Assembly: GCF_029853675.1 (NCBI RefSeq)
Contig: NZ_CP122539.1
Span: 1,879,001 to 1,943,000, forward strand
Reading direction: 5' to 3'
Length of the DNA: 64,000 nucleotides
From: Tenacibaculum tangerinum
Lineage (GTDB): Bacteria > Bacteroidota > Bacteroidia > Flavobacteriales > Flavobacteriaceae
Of the stretch, positions 28,352 to 39,429 are shown piece by piece. The translations under genes and the position numbers were made by a program. Under the pieces are notes generated by a model, which saw only the letters and a list, made by a program, of their open reading frames with translations, did not search any database and was not told the DNA's origin. How positions within the stretch are numbered: position 1 is the stretch's first letter; each line of letters starts with the position of its first letter.

Positions 28352-28778
28352 TTGTAAAATTTTCTTAACGGTGGCAAATATACAATTTCAACCAAGGGGT
28401 TGTCAAGCATTTTGCCAGTTTATTTTGTGTAAATATTTAATACTCATAAGTGCTTTACTTTTTTATAAAATGAAGAAAAATTATTTTTCTTCTAAAGAAT
28501 TCTGTACTTTTATCTATAGATAGACTTGTATTTTAGAAATACGAGCATTTAATTTTTTGTTTTGGCAAACAATTACTCTTTGCTTTTAACACGAGGTTTG
28601 TTGAATGAAGTACAACCAATCTTAGTGTTACCATACATTGCTTTGAAAGGAAAATATTAAAAAAATCAACTCAAGTATAGAAGCATTGGAGTTTCACTTG
28701 GTGAGTTGATACCAATAATATTGGTTTTAATTATTAGATAACAACTAAACACTTGTTATGTAAAGCAACTATATTTTT
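28352..28778. other. gene-free stretch between divergent queA and a TPR regulator
   Basis: This is 427 nt of AT-rich DNA that should carry the promoters of queA (left) and of the regulator (right). A palindrome ACCAATAATATTGGT (28711-28725) and a 9-bp inverted repeat ATCAACTCA/TGAGTTGAT (about 28668-28710) stand out and could fold in the transcript. A short plus-strand frame ending at about 28660 (RGLLNEVQPILVLPYIALKG) reads like protein but has no start and no recognisable relative. Confidence 0.5.
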
Positions 28779-30382
28779 ATGATTAAAAAAATAACTATAT
28801 TTTTTTTCTATCCTTTTCGGTAATTATTTCTAATAATACAAAAGCTCAGACTACTCCTTTTTCTGAGCAAGATTCTATTTTTTATGTAGATAATTACACA
28901 AAATATGAAGCCTATAATCAAAAAAACCTAGACTCTTCGCTATTTTATTTAAACAGGTTAAATACCTATTTAAAAGAAAACGATTTTAAAGTACAACAAA
29001 CTCAAATATTACTTGATATTGGAAACGTCTTTCTTGTGAAAGGTATTAGAGATAAGGCTATGGACAAGTATATGGAAGCCTCTAAATTATCACAAGAAAT
29101 TAACTATAGTAAAGGAATCGTTTATTCTGCTATTAGTTTAGCTAGTATATATCTAGAAGCAGAAGAGTATGAAAAAGTTGTCGATATTTTCGAAACCCTA
29201 AAAAAGAAAAATGCGGTTGCTTTTAAACAGGCAGACAATCTTTTATTAGCAGTAATGTATAACAATGAAGGTATTGCGTATGAAAATTTGAATAATTATA
29301 ACAAAGCAGAACAACTATATAACAACTCTATTGAAGTAGCTAAAAAATTACCTTCTAAGTATTACCTAGCGAATGCAATGAGTAACTTAGCTAGCGTTAA
29401 ATTTAAGCAACAAAAATACAACGAATCTATTACACTAAATAAAGAGGTTCTAGAGATTCGTTACAAAAATGATTTTAAAATTGGTATTATACAATCTTTA
29501 GGACACTTAGCTGGTAATTACCTTAGCACTAATAATATTCGTTTAGCCGAACAATATTATGAGGAAGCTCTTAAAGAAGCTAAAAAAATAAACTCTCCGA
29601 AGTATAAACATGAAATTTCCAAAGCACTTAAAGATATATATGTACAAAGAAAAGAATTTAAAAAAGCGTATGAAATTCAAGAAATAGAGCTCGAATCTAG
29701 AGAAGAATTTCTGAATGAAGAAAGTCTAAAAAAAGAGGCTCGATTAAAAGCTGATTACGAAAATGAATTAACAAATCAAATTAATAAAGAGAAGCAAAAA
29801 AGAAGAGAATTAATTTTCTATTTTATCTTAGGCATATTGTTACTTGTTTTAATTATTTTTGTCAATCTTTTTTTACTTCAAAAAAATAAAATAGTTCGCA
29901 CCAAACTTATTAATGAAAACATTAAAAAAGAAAAAATTTTACTAGAACAAGATTTAGATTATAAGAATAAAAAATTAGTAACCAATTTAATGTACATTTT
30001 AAAAGATAATAAGTTTATTATGCATTTATTAAAACAATTATCTGAAATAAAGAAAATTCCTAAAACACAAGCTAACAAAGAAATTGATAAATTAATACGA
30101 AAATTAAGAATCGAAACAAAGAAACAACCGTGGGATGAATTTGAAATTTATTTTCAAGAAGTACATGTTGATTTTTATAAAAGATTATCTGAAAAATACA
30201 ACTTAACCCCAAACGAACTTAAAATTGCTGCCTTTATAAAATTGAATTTATCATCTAAAGAAATCTCTTCAATTACTAACCAAAATACTAGAACTATAGA
30301 TGTTGCTCGCTACAGATTAAGAAAAAAATTAGGAATTAATAACACTGACACCAACCTAATTTCATTTTTAAACAAAATATAA
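28779..30382 (+). pseudogene. TPR transmembrane regulator with LuxR-type HTH, frameshifted in a T8 run in the signal peptide
   Basis: From ATG 28779 the frame reads MIKKITIFFFY and stops. One extra T in the eight-T run at 28800-28807 would give FFFLSFSVIISNNTKAQ, a good signal peptide that joins the open frame to 30382 (about 534 residues). The periplasmic part has TPR repeats (ILLDIGNVFLVKG..., AVMYNNEGIAYENLNNYNKA). A membrane helix lies near LIFYFILGILLLVLIIFVNL. A cytoplasmic coiled coil and a C-terminal HTH (LTPNELKIAAFIKLNLSSKE, then IDVARYRLRKKLGI) follow. This layout is common in Bacteroidota regulators. It lies 150 nt upstream of the PorV-like gene. Confidence 0.8.
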
Positions 30383-30530
30383 AAAACATTGTAATTCAGT
30401 GATTTAAGGTTAATTGTATAGATTTCGTAACCTTAAAAAAAGCCGCTGTATTGTTTTTGTAACCCTTATCATTAGTAGTTTTTAGTTTTAATTTATTGAT
30501 TTGTTAACACTAATTTAAACATTCAACAAA

Positions 30531-31664
30531 ATGAAAAAACTAAACATGCTACTTATGGTAGTCCTCTTATTAGGTGTTTTCAAGAATTATGGACAGTCTG
30601 ATAACGAGGTAATACAAACTGCAGCACAATTTTTGTTAATTACACCCGATGCTAGGGGTGCTGGATTAGCAGATATGGGGGTTGGAACATCAACAGATGG
30701 AAACTCACAGTTTTTTAACGCTTCAAAGTTTGCATTTACCGAATATGAAAACACGGTAAGTATTAACTACACTCCTTGGTTAAGAAACATAAGTCCTGAT
30801 GTTTTTTTAACCAATGCTTCCTATTCTAAACGAATCAATGAAAAAAGTGCTTGGGCAGCAAGTGTTACTTATTTTTCGTTAGGTCAAATTGACTTTTCTG
30901 ATGAAAACGAAAACTCTCTTGGAACGATGAGACCCAACGAATTTTCAATTGATGGTTCTTATTCTCAAAAATTAAGTGAAAATTTTTCAATGGGGGTAAG
31001 TTTACGATACATTCACTTAGGTAGAACAAGTAATACAACGAATGCAAATGCAGTTAATACCGCAGCCATTGATATCTCAGGTTATTATGAATCAGACCCT
31101 AAACAATACAAAAGTTTTAGAGGTCAGTACAGAGCTGGTTTTAACATTTCTAACATAGGGCCAAAAGTAGACCTAGACAATTCTGGTGATAATTACTTTT
31201 TACCTACTAATTTAAGATTAGGGGGAAGTTATAGTTTTGCTTTTAATGATTTTCACAATGTAACTGCTGGGTTAGAATTTAACAAACTTCTTGTACCCTC
31301 ATCAGACCCAAATTCTCCAACCAATGATGTAGGGTTTATTGGAGGCATGTTCGACTCTTTTTTTGATGATGGAGCAAGTGCACATAGTTTAGGTTTAAGT
31401 GGTGAATATGCTTACAACGAGGCCTTCTTTTTAAGAGCTGGTTATTATGCAGAAAACCAAGCTAGAGGAGGTTTTAATTTTGCAACCTTAGGAGGAGGAG
31501 TTAAGATTAAAAATGCGACAATAGACCTTTCTTACTTAGTAAATAACTCTAGTGTTTCACACCCAATAGAAAATACGCTACGCTTTTCACTACGTTTAAA
31601 TTTTGGAGGTGCAGCAAACACGGTAAAAGCTATTGATAACGATACAGATACCGCAGAAAATTAA
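30531..31664 (+). CDS. PorV/PorQ-family type IX secretion outer-membrane protein
   Basis: This 377-residue protein has a signal peptide (VVLLLGVFKNYGQ). The mature start, VIQTAAQFLLITPDARGAGLADMG, is the PorV hallmark, and the rest has the alternating pattern of a 14-strand FadL-like barrel (SINYTPWLRNI, SVTYFSLGQIDF, GVSLRYIHLGRT), ending with an aromatic-rich strand. PorV carries T9SS cargo from the translocon to the attachment complex. The housekeeping porV usually sits beside porU; here the partner is a giant S8 protease 12 nt downstream, so this is more likely a dedicated PorV paralogue. Confidence 0.85.
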   Translation: MKKLNMLLMVVLLLGVFKNYGQSDNEVIQTAAQFLLITPDARGAGLADMGVGTSTDGNSQFFNASKFAFTEYENTVSINYTPWLRNISPDVFLTNASYSKRINEKSAWAASVTYFSLGQIDFSDENENSLGTMRPNEFSIDGSYSQKLSENFSMGVSLRYIHLGRTSNTTNANAVNTAAIDISGYYESDPKQYKSFRGQYRAGFNISNIGPKVDLDNSGDNYFLPTNLRLGGSYSFAFNDFHNVTAGLEFNKLLVPSSDPNSPTNDVGFIGGMFDSFFDDGASAHSLGLSGEYAYNEAFFLRAGYYAENQARGGFNFATLGGGVKIKNATIDLSYLVNNSSVSHPIENTLRFSLRLNFGGAANTVKAIDNDTDTAEN

Positions 31665-31676
31665 ACCATTACGGTT

Positions 31677-34600
31677 ATGGAAGATTTAGATGTAGAAGAT
31701 TGGATACAGAAAGAAAAATCTAAAGAAAAAGCCATCAAAAAAATCTTAAACGATATAGAAAGTAGGAAACCAATTACCTACTACGAAAACGAAGAGAAAA
31801 AAGAAGGCTCAGATAAACTAAAAACTAATTTAATAGAAAGTATAATGAATAAAATTACAAAAATCTTAAACAAGATGAAACATCTTGCTATATGGGTGTT
31901 TTTATTATGCCTTGCCAGTGGTTATGCTCAGTCTAATAAAGGACTCGTACCACAAAAAATACGTGTAAAAATAGAACCTTCAGCAGTAACATTATTACAT
32001 AAAAACTTAGAACAGTCTTCTAAAGAAAATAAGTTAGAAACTGGTTTTGCTGAAATTAACAAGTTAAATAACAAGTATGGTGCTACTAAAATGAAGAGAG
32101 TTTTTCCGCATGCTGGAAAAAATGAAAGTAAGCACATGAAATACGGATTGCATTTATGGTATGAAATAACCATTAACGACAGTCAGGCTAGCTTACAAAA
32201 AGTAGCCAACGATTATGAAAATAACTTAAACATACTTCACTCAGAACCCATTCGAGTAAAAACACTAGAAAAGTCGAAAATTGTAGAGGTTCCAGAAGTT
32301 AACACTACTACAAGTGCTGTTTTATCTACAAACGACCCTTATCTTCCCAGCCAATGGCATTATAACAATGACGGAAGTTTAGAAGGCTCTATAGCAGGTT
32401 CTGACATCAACTTATTCGAAGCTTGGGAAATTACACAAGGAAAATCGAATGTTATCGTTGCTGTTGTTGATGGTGGTATTGATGTAGACCATGTTGACTT
32501 ACAAGATAATATGTGGATTAATGAAGCTGAACTTAATGGAGAACCTGGAGTTGATGACGACTTTAATGGTTATGTAGACGATATTCATGGGTATAACTTC
32601 GTTGACAATTCAGGACAAATTACCGATCAAGAACACGGAACACACGTTGCAGGTACTGTTTCAGCAGTGAACAACAACGGAAAAGGTGTTGCGGGTGTTG
32701 CTGGTGGTAGTGGTAATAACGACGGAGCTAAATTGATCTCTTGTCAGGTATTTGCAGATAATGGCGGAGGTAACTTTGCTGCGGCAATTGTTTACGGTGC
32801 CGACAATGGTGCTGTTATTTCTCAAAACTCTTGGGGATACCAACTTGCAGGTCAATATGAGCAATCTGTACTCGATGCGATAGACTATTTTATTGCTGAA
32901 GCAGGTAGTTACCCTAACAGCCCAATGAAAGGAGGAGTGGTAATTTTTGCTGCTGGTAATAACAATAACGACTTGGCTCATTACCCTGGTTACTATGAAA
33001 ATGCTATTTCGGTAGCTTCTATAGGAACCAATTTTAAAAGAGCATACTACTCTAACTACGGAGATTGGGTAGACATCGCTTCTGTTGGTGGAGATATCAG
33101 ATTAGGAACTAAAAACGGAGTCTTAAGTACATTTCCAGATAACAAATATGGTTATTTACAGGGAACTTCAATGGCAACACCTCATGTTAGTGGTATAGCT
33201 GCTCTTGTAATTTCTAAGTATGGTTCTTCTACCTTTACCAACGAAATGTTAAAAGATCGATTATTAACAAGTGTTAAAAATATCGATGTTTACAACCCCG
33301 ACTATAGTGGTAAACTAGGGGCAGGTTATATCGATGCCGCAATGGCACTTGCAGAAAACGATATGACTGCACCAATGATAATTGATAATTTAACGGTTAC
33401 AGGTGTATCACAAGACTTTGCAAAAGTATCATGGCAAGTTCCTGTAGACGAAAAAGACGGAACACCTTTTGGTTATGAAATTTACTATTCTAAAGACTCT
33501 AATTTTGCTTCTAAAGATATGATGGTAGTCGCTAACAACTTCAGTGAGGTTGGCGAAACTATAGAAGCAGAAATTGTAGACCTTGAGTTTTTAACTACGT
33601 ACTATATTGCAGTGGCTGCAGTAGACCGTTGGGGAAACACTTCTGAAATGTCGAATATTGTTGAAATTACCACCAACAGTGGTCCCGATATATCGTCAGA
33701 TAAATTTAGTTTAAACATTCCTGTTGATGTAACTGCAACTACTCAAGCATCTGATGTTTTCAATATTTTAAACAACGATAATGGTGTTTTAAATTGGACT
33801 GTTGAAGCACGTCAAATTAGAGCAATACAATCTAAAAATAGCGTACAGTATCCAAAACAAGGAACGATAAAATCATTTAATCAAATAAACGTAATTAAAC
33901 AAGAAGTTGCCGAAGTTGAAAAATTCCCTACCAAGCAAAATAAAGCTAGTAAATGGGAGCCAGAAGACTTAAAATACTACAACAATGTTAGTTATGTAAT
34001 TGGAGATGTAGATTCTACCTTAACTAACTCTGCTGCCACAAGGTTTAAAATTACCAATCCTGAAGGATTTAACCTTACAAGAGTTAGTTCATACATGCAA
34101 TTAGATAAAGAAGATGGTCCTGCTATATTTGAGGTATATAAGGGTGAGCAAGTTATCAAAGAAAACTTAGTATATAGTGCTGAATTGAATGCTTTTGGTG
34201 AAAATGATATTAGAAACTATTCTCACGCATTGAAAGAGCAACTTTTCTTCGAAGAGGGTGAAACATTCTGGCTTGTTTTCCATGCACCTTCAGGTAATTT
34301 ATATCCACTAGGTATTGGAGCAGAAACCTCACCTGAATATTCAGACAACTGCTTTATGAGTTTCGATTTAGGTAAAACTTGGCAACCCATATCACAAGCT
34401 ATAGAATCGGATATTTTTGTATGGGCAGTAACTGCTTCAAGTACTACCGAACCTTTAGCAACGTACACTACATTTACTCCAGAAGCAGGAAGCATTTCTG
34501 GAATTGGACAAGAAGAGGTGACTGTAGATATTGACGCTTCGAAACTGATTAACGGAACGTATAAATCTAATATAGTAGTTAGAAGTAACGATGTCGATAC

Positions 34601-37600
34601 TCCTAACTATCGTATTCCATTAGACGTGGTGGTAAAAGGACAAGAGTCTGAATTAACCTCAGTTAACATCTTAGATTTTGGTCATGTTTTCAATGGATTG
34701 AGCAGTACTAAAGAAATGACCATTACCAACCAAGGTTACGGAAGATTTAGAACCCTATCTGTTTCATCTTCAGATCCTCAATTTGTAGTAAATACATCAA
34801 GATTTGCTTTAAATATTCCTGCATTAGACGAAAGACCGCTACAAATTACCTTTACCCCTAATAGTGTGGGTAATAAAAATGCTGTAATTACTTTAACAGA
34901 CGATGCTGGTAAGCAATTCAAGTTCAATGTTTTTGCTGTAAGTATTGAACCAGCACAAATGAGCATTGAGAAAAGTGTATATAATTTTGATAACGTACAA
35001 ATAGGAGACGAACCTGTTGATACAATTAAGATTACCAATACAGGGCAATATCCGCTACAATACGGATTCCCTAACTTTAAAAGTGATGTAAGTTATATTG
35101 AAAATTTACCTGAAAACATTCAACGTTTTCCATATACTATGGAAAAAATGGATTATCCGGTAGGATATGTTTTTAATGATATTACAAGTTCAGGAACAGA
35201 CATCACCAACTTCTTTAAACAAAACTCAAAAGAGTTATATCAAAAAGTAGATTTAGGGTTTGATTTCCCTTTCTTTGGAGAAATCGTAGGTGAATTGTAT
35301 GTTACCCGTAACGGATTGCTTACACTAGAAACAAATAGTGTTTTTAATGCAACTTCTACCTTCCATGGTACTTTTATGCCGAACGGATATATTTCAGCAA
35401 TTGTAAAAGAATTTGCATTTGCTCAACAAGGTTCGGTACACTATAAAAAAGACCCAGGCAAATTTACAGTACAATATACAAATGTGCGCCATGCAAACGA
35501 CCCTGAAACGGCAAGTATTACGCTACAAATTGTAATTTATGATACGGGAGACATTGAATTAATTTACGATAACATCGTAGGCTTCCCTAGCTATATAATG
35601 AGAGGCTTTTATACTGCTATAGAAAATAGAGCGAAAAATGATGGTTTGCTTATAAATTCTAACAGAGAAAGAGTATACTTACCACACAAGGCATACCAAA
35701 TCGTAAAAATTCACAGTCCTGGTAGAGGTCTAATTAAAGATGTGGTTTCTTCTGGAGGTATTATCCAACCTGGTGAAACAGCTGAATTAGTAATGACTGT
35801 TGACAAGGATAAACTAATTGAAGGTAGCTTTAAAGAATACATTAGTGTATTGTCTAACGATCCATTTAGAAGCAGCGAATCAATTGAAGTAAATATTAAT
35901 GTTACTGGCGGAGGTGCTTCTACCATAGTAGTAGCTCCTGAAAATGTTGATTTTGGAGACGTTTTCCAAAACGAAGAAGTAACTGGTAGCATTGGTATTG
36001 AAAATTTAGGTACCAAAGAAATTTCAACAAAAAGCATTCAGTTTAAAAACGGACAATTAACGCACGAAACAGCAGATGTTACAGTTATTAAACCAAACCA
36101 AACACTGTATGTAAATTACACATTACTAACCAATACGCTTGGTGCTATTGATGATGTATTAGAAGTTGTTGATGAAAACGACCAGATGTATAGTGTTCCG
36201 TTTACAGGTACTATTATCGATGCTCCTAAAATGGAGGTTGTAGAACCTAGCTATGCCGTGACAATGAATCCTGATGAAACAGCAACGACAAAATTCACCG
36301 TAAAAAATAGCGGAAAGGCTACACTCGAATATGCTATTGCTAATACAGAACATTTAACATTAGAGACTGCGAACAATACTACTGGTGAATACGCTTATAT
36401 TTCAAGAACTACATACAATGAAGAAAATAAGCCAAGCTTCCAATGGTATCGTTTAACTGAAGACGATAAAGTTCCTTTCAATGTACAAAATTCAGATTTT
36501 TGGGAGGCGATAAACTTACCTTTTGAGTTTAACTTTTACAACCAAAAATACTCGAAGCTTTGGATGGGTACGCAAGGGGTGTTGAGCTTTGATGAAATTA
36601 AAGATGAATCTTTAAACTTCTTCTCTCCAAACCCAGTACCTACAGCAGATGAGGTAAACAACATTATTGCACCTTACTTTGCTGCGGGTGGTCCGAATAC
36701 GAGCTTACCAGAAGATCAAAGAGGGCGATATTTTAAAGCGTATGAAGACAAACTTGTTTTTGAGTGGAGAAACTATCTTAACATATTTGGTTTTGGCTCA
36801 GAATACAGTTTCCAAGCTATTTTATATAAAGACGGTACTATTAAATTCCAGTATAAAGAAAACATACCAACCAGAGCAAGAGCTTTTTACGGTTTAATTG
36901 GAATTGAAAACCAAGCAGCTACAGAAGCAGTTCAAATTGCTCATTATCAAGATTTCCTTGCCGATGGTGTCGCTGTAGAGATTATACCTGCTAATAAATA
37001 CACATTAGAAGCGAATACTTCACAAGAATTTGATGTTACGTATTCTTCAGTAGATGTAAACGCTGGTACTTACAACGATGCAATTTACATTTCTAGTAAC
37101 GATCCTTTAAATAGAAGTGTAAGAGTACCTTTTGATATTACTGTTGGTGGTGATCCAGTACTTACCTATATACCTGAAACAATAGATTTAGGCGAAAAAG
37201 TAGTATTACCAAATCAAGAATATTATGAAGAATTCCAATTAGCTAATACTGGAAAAGCAACATTAAATGTTGGTAACTTGCGTTTAAAAGACCCTGCAAA
37301 TGCAGTTATTGAACGCTATGTGTTTAATTTTAGATGGGGTTGGAGATGGGTCCCTATTAGTTCTAGAGACAGTTTTGTTATAGAACCAGGTTTTGAGTCT
37401 GAAACATTGAGAATTACATTCTCGCCAACAGAACCAAACGATAACTATAGCAATGCTGTTATGGCAACTATTAACGATGGTTCTACTGTAGAGCTTCCTA
37501 TAACTGCTATTTTCAAAGCACCACCTGCTTTTACAATTAATGCAGACCCTATTTATAAAATGGCATACAACGACGATGTACTGCCCTACGTTTTAAACTT

Positions 37601-39302
37601 AGGAAATGAAAACGGACAGTCTCCTTTAAATTATAAGTTAAGTATGACTTATAACAGAGGTACGACAACACAGTCTGAAAAACAATCAAAATCAGAAACT
37701 GTAAAAAACAATAGCTTCCTACAAAAAAGTAGCAAAGCATTTACTAAAAAACAAAATGCTAAAAATGCCGAATCAAAAGGCGATATTGTAGAAATATTGT
37801 CGTACGAAGAAGAGTCTGGTCCGTATACATCATTTGGTTATAATGGTATTGCCGTGTTCTCTTCTGCTACAGAGTTTATTGCTCCTGCAAGTGGATTTGA
37901 CCTTTCTCATGTACAAACTTGGTACGTACCTGGGGATTGGTTAAACTCTGATATTGAAGTAGAAATTAGAGTGGGAGCCTTTTTAGAAAATGCAACACCA
38001 ATTCATAAAGAAACATTTAACTATACTATAGAAAGTTCAGATTCTTATGGTAGCTTACTAACTTTTGAATTAGGTGAAAGCGTTAAAATTTTCCCTTACG
38101 AAAAATTCTATTTAGTAATTTCATTCCCATTAGGAGCAACCTTCCCGCAAGGTGCTGTAAGAATTGAAACACCTGTAAAAGATAGATATCGTTACTATAA
38201 TGGTGGTTTCTGGTATGATTTATACGCTAGTGGAGCCGCAGTAAGAAACTTTGCATGGATGAACAGAGTTGGTTCAGATACGACTTCTCAGCTAAACTGG
38301 TTAACGCATGTAGAAGAAGGAACTGGTAGCATTGAACCTGGCAATACAAAAGATATTACGCTAGAATTCTACCCTTCTAGAACCTTGTATCCAAAAAACA
38401 CTGCAAATATTTTAATTGAAACTAACGACCCTAATGCTTCTCTTACAAGTATTAATGCTACGTTAGAAATTAACCAAGCTCCAGAGTTAGTAACCGAGCA
38501 AATATACTATGTATACGAATCGGAAACATTATCGCTAGAATTAGAGGTAAAAGACTTAGAAGGAGATGCTATTACCAATGTAGCGTTGGTTGAAAATTAT
38601 CCTAACGTTACTTTCGATTTCGTAAATGGTACTGCTAACTTTAGCTATACACCAACTTATGAAGATGAAGGGGTATACACTTTTGTATTTGAAACTGAAG
38701 ATGAAAATGCAGTAAAAGGAAACTCTACCATTACCGTTGAAGTAATGAATAAAAACAGAGCTCCTGTTGCCAATACATTAGAAACCAAATACATGAACTT
38801 GTACAACGGTGAAGTAGAAATTGTTTACAACGAAACAATGCAAGACCCTGATGGTGATACCTTATCATTCACGTATAATATAGAAGATACTTCTATCGTA
38901 ACAGCTTATATTAGTGATGAAAAATTACTACTAAAGCCTTTAGCAAAAGGTACAACGAATGTGGTAATTACTGGAAAAGATGCTATGGGAGCTTCAACCA
39001 TTAGTACTGTACAAATTGTGGTAGTAGATAGCATAGAGTCAAATGAAGAACTTGAAGACGCTATTGATGTACACCCAAATCCAGTTGTAGACATTATGAA
39101 TGTTAAAATAAGCAACCCTGTAATGGAGCCCGTTTTCATAAAAGTAATAAACGGAACCACAGGAACAACTGTCAAAACTTTTAATGAAGAAAAAATTGAT
39201 AGTGATGTAGGATTACCCGTAAATGATTTAGTTCCTGGAATTTATTTCGTACAATTCCAAACGAAAAATGCTAAATGGGTTAAAAAGATTGCAATTGAAT
39301 AA
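31677..39302 (+). CDS. giant subtilisin-like (S8) T9SS cargo protein
   Basis: The frame has 2541 codons. A signal peptide begins at ATG 31875 (MKHLAIWVFLLCLASGYAQ); the 66 codons before it are acidic/Lys-rich and either are not translated in the mature start or form an unusual extension. The S8 domain shows VVAVVDGGIDVDHVDL (Asp), EHGTHVAGTVSA (His) and GTSMATPHVSGIAALV (Ser). Then come a fibronectin-III-like domain, several hydin/ASH-type beta-sandwich repeats (TGQYPLQYGF, GKATLEYAI), cadherin-like strands, and a type A T9SS sorting domain (VHPNPVVDIM ... VPGIYFVQF ... KKIAIE). It is probably a surface-anchored or released protease, encoded just behind its PorV-like helper. Confidence 0.92.
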   Translation: MEDLDVEDWIQKEKSKEKAIKKILNDIESRKPITYYENEEKKEGSDKLKTNLIESIMNKITKILNKMKHLAIWVFLLCLASGYAQSNKGLVPQKIRVKIEPSAVTLLHKNLEQSSKENKLETGFAEINKLNNKYGATKMKRVFPHAGKNESKHMKYGLHLWYEITINDSQASLQKVANDYENNLNILHSEPIRVKTLEKSKIVEVPEVNTTTSAVLSTNDPYLPSQWHYNNDGSLEGSIAGSDINLFEAWEITQGKSNVIVAVVDGGIDVDHVDLQDNMWINEAELNGEPGVDDDFNGYVDDIHGYNFVDNSGQITDQEHGTHVAGTVSAVNNNGKGVAGVAGGSGNNDGAKLISCQVFADNGGGNFAAAIVYGADNGAVISQNSWGYQLAGQYEQSVLDAIDYFIAEAGSYPNSPMKGGVVIFAAGNNNNDLAHYPGYYENAISVASIGTNFKRAYYSNYGDWVDIASVGGDIRLGTKNGVLSTFPDNKYGYLQGTSMATPHVSGIAALVISKYGSSTFTNEMLKDRLLTSVKNIDVYNPDYSGKLGAGYIDAAMALAENDMTAPMIIDNLTVTGVSQDFAKVSWQVPVDEKDGTPFGYEIYYSKDSNFASKDMMVVANNFSEVGETIEAEIVDLEFLTTYYIAVAAVDRWGNTSEMSNIVEITTNSGPDISSDKFSLNIPVDVTATTQASDVFNILNNDNGVLNWTVEARQIRAIQSKNSVQYPKQGTIKSFNQINVIKQEVAEVEKFPTKQNKASKWEPEDLKYYNNVSYVIGDVDSTLTNSAATRFKITNPEGFNLTRVSSYMQLDKEDGPAIFEVYKGEQVIKENLVYSAELNAFGENDIRNYSHALKEQLFFEEGETFWLVFHAPSGNLYPLGIGAETSPEYSDNCFMSFDLGKTWQPISQAIESDIFVWAVTASSTTEPLATYTTFTPEAGSISGIGQEEVTVDIDASKLINGTYKSNIVVRSNDVDTPNYRIPLDVVVKGQESELTSVNILDFGHVFNGLSSTKEMTITNQGYGRFRTLSVSSSDPQFVVNTSRFALNIPALDERPLQITFTPNSVGNKNAVITLTDDAGKQFKFNVFAVSIEPAQMSIEKSVYNFDNVQIGDEPVDTIKITNTGQYPLQYGFPNFKSDVSYIENLPENIQRFPYTMEKMDYPVGYVFNDITSSGTDITNFFKQNSKELYQKVDLGFDFPFFGEIVGELYVTRNGLLTLETNSVFNATSTFHGTFMPNGYISAIVKEFAFAQQGSVHYKKDPGKFTVQYTNVRHANDPETASITLQIVIYDTGDIELIYDNIVGFPSYIMRGFYTAIENRAKNDGLLINSNRERVYLPHKAYQIVKIHSPGRGLIKDVVSSGGIIQPGETAELVMTVDKDKLIEGSFKEYISVLSNDPFRSSESIEVNINVTGGGASTIVVAPENVDFGDVFQNEEVTGSIGIENLGTKEISTKSIQFKNGQLTHETADVTVIKPNQTLYVNYTLLTNTLGAIDDVLEVVDENDQMYSVPFTGTIIDAPKMEVVEPSYAVTMNPDETATTKFTVKNSGKATLEYAIANTEHLTLETANNTTGEYAYISRTTYNEENKPSFQWYRLTEDDKVPFNVQNSDFWEAINLPFEFNFYNQKYSKLWMGTQGVLSFDEIKDESLNFFSPNPVPTADEVNNIIAPYFAAGGPNTSLPEDQRGRYFKAYEDKLVFEWRNYLNIFGFGSEYSFQAILYKDGTIKFQYKENIPTRARAFYGLIGIENQAATEAVQIAHYQDFLADGVAVEIIPANKYTLEANTSQEFDVTYSSVDVNAGTYNDAIYISSNDPLNRSVRVPFDITVGGDPVLTYIPETIDLGEKVVLPNQEYYEEFQLANTGKATLNVGNLRLKDPANAVIERYVFNFRWGWRWVPISSRDSFVIEPGFESETLRITFSPTEPNDNYSNAVMATINDGSTVELPITAIFKAPPAFTINADPIYKMAYNDDVLPYVLNLGNENGQSPLNYKLSMTYNRGTTTQSEKQSKSETVKNNSFLQKSSKAFTKKQNAKNAESKGDIVEILSYEEESGPYTSFGYNGIAVFSSATEFIAPASGFDLSHVQTWYVPGDWLNSDIEVEIRVGAFLENATPIHKETFNYTIESSDSYGSLLTFELGESVKIFPYEKFYLVISFPLGATFPQGAVRIETPVKDRYRYYNGGFWYDLYASGAAVRNFAWMNRVGSDTTSQLNWLTHVEEGTGSIEPGNTKDITLEFYPSRTLYPKNTANILIETNDPNASLTSINATLEINQAPELVTEQIYYVYESETLSLELEVKDLEGDAITNVALVENYPNVTFDFVNGTANFSYTPTYEDEGVYTFVFETEDENAVKGNSTITVEVMNKNRAPVANTLETKYMNLYNGEVEIVYNETMQDPDGDTLSFTYNIEDTSIVTAYISDEKLLLKPLAKGTTNVVITGKDAMGASTISTVQIVVVDSIESNEELEDAIDVHPNPVVDIMNVKISNPVMEPVFIKVINGTTGTTVKTFNEEKIDSDVGLPVNDLVPGIYFVQFQTKNAKWVKKIAIE

Positions 39303-39341
39303 CGTTTCCAAACGTTAACTTAATTCAATTTTAACTAAATT

Positions 39342-39379
39342 CCAGAGCGTGTTTTAAGTACATGCTCTGGTTTTTTTTT
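39342..39379 (+). terminator. terminator after the S8 protease
   Basis: CCAGAGCGTG (39342-39351) pairs with CATGCTCTGG (39361-39370), followed by nine T. Confidence 0.9.
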
Positions 39380-39429
39380 GCGATATATCTATCGAACTTA
39401 TCTATGGTACGAATGCTTTCTACAAAACA

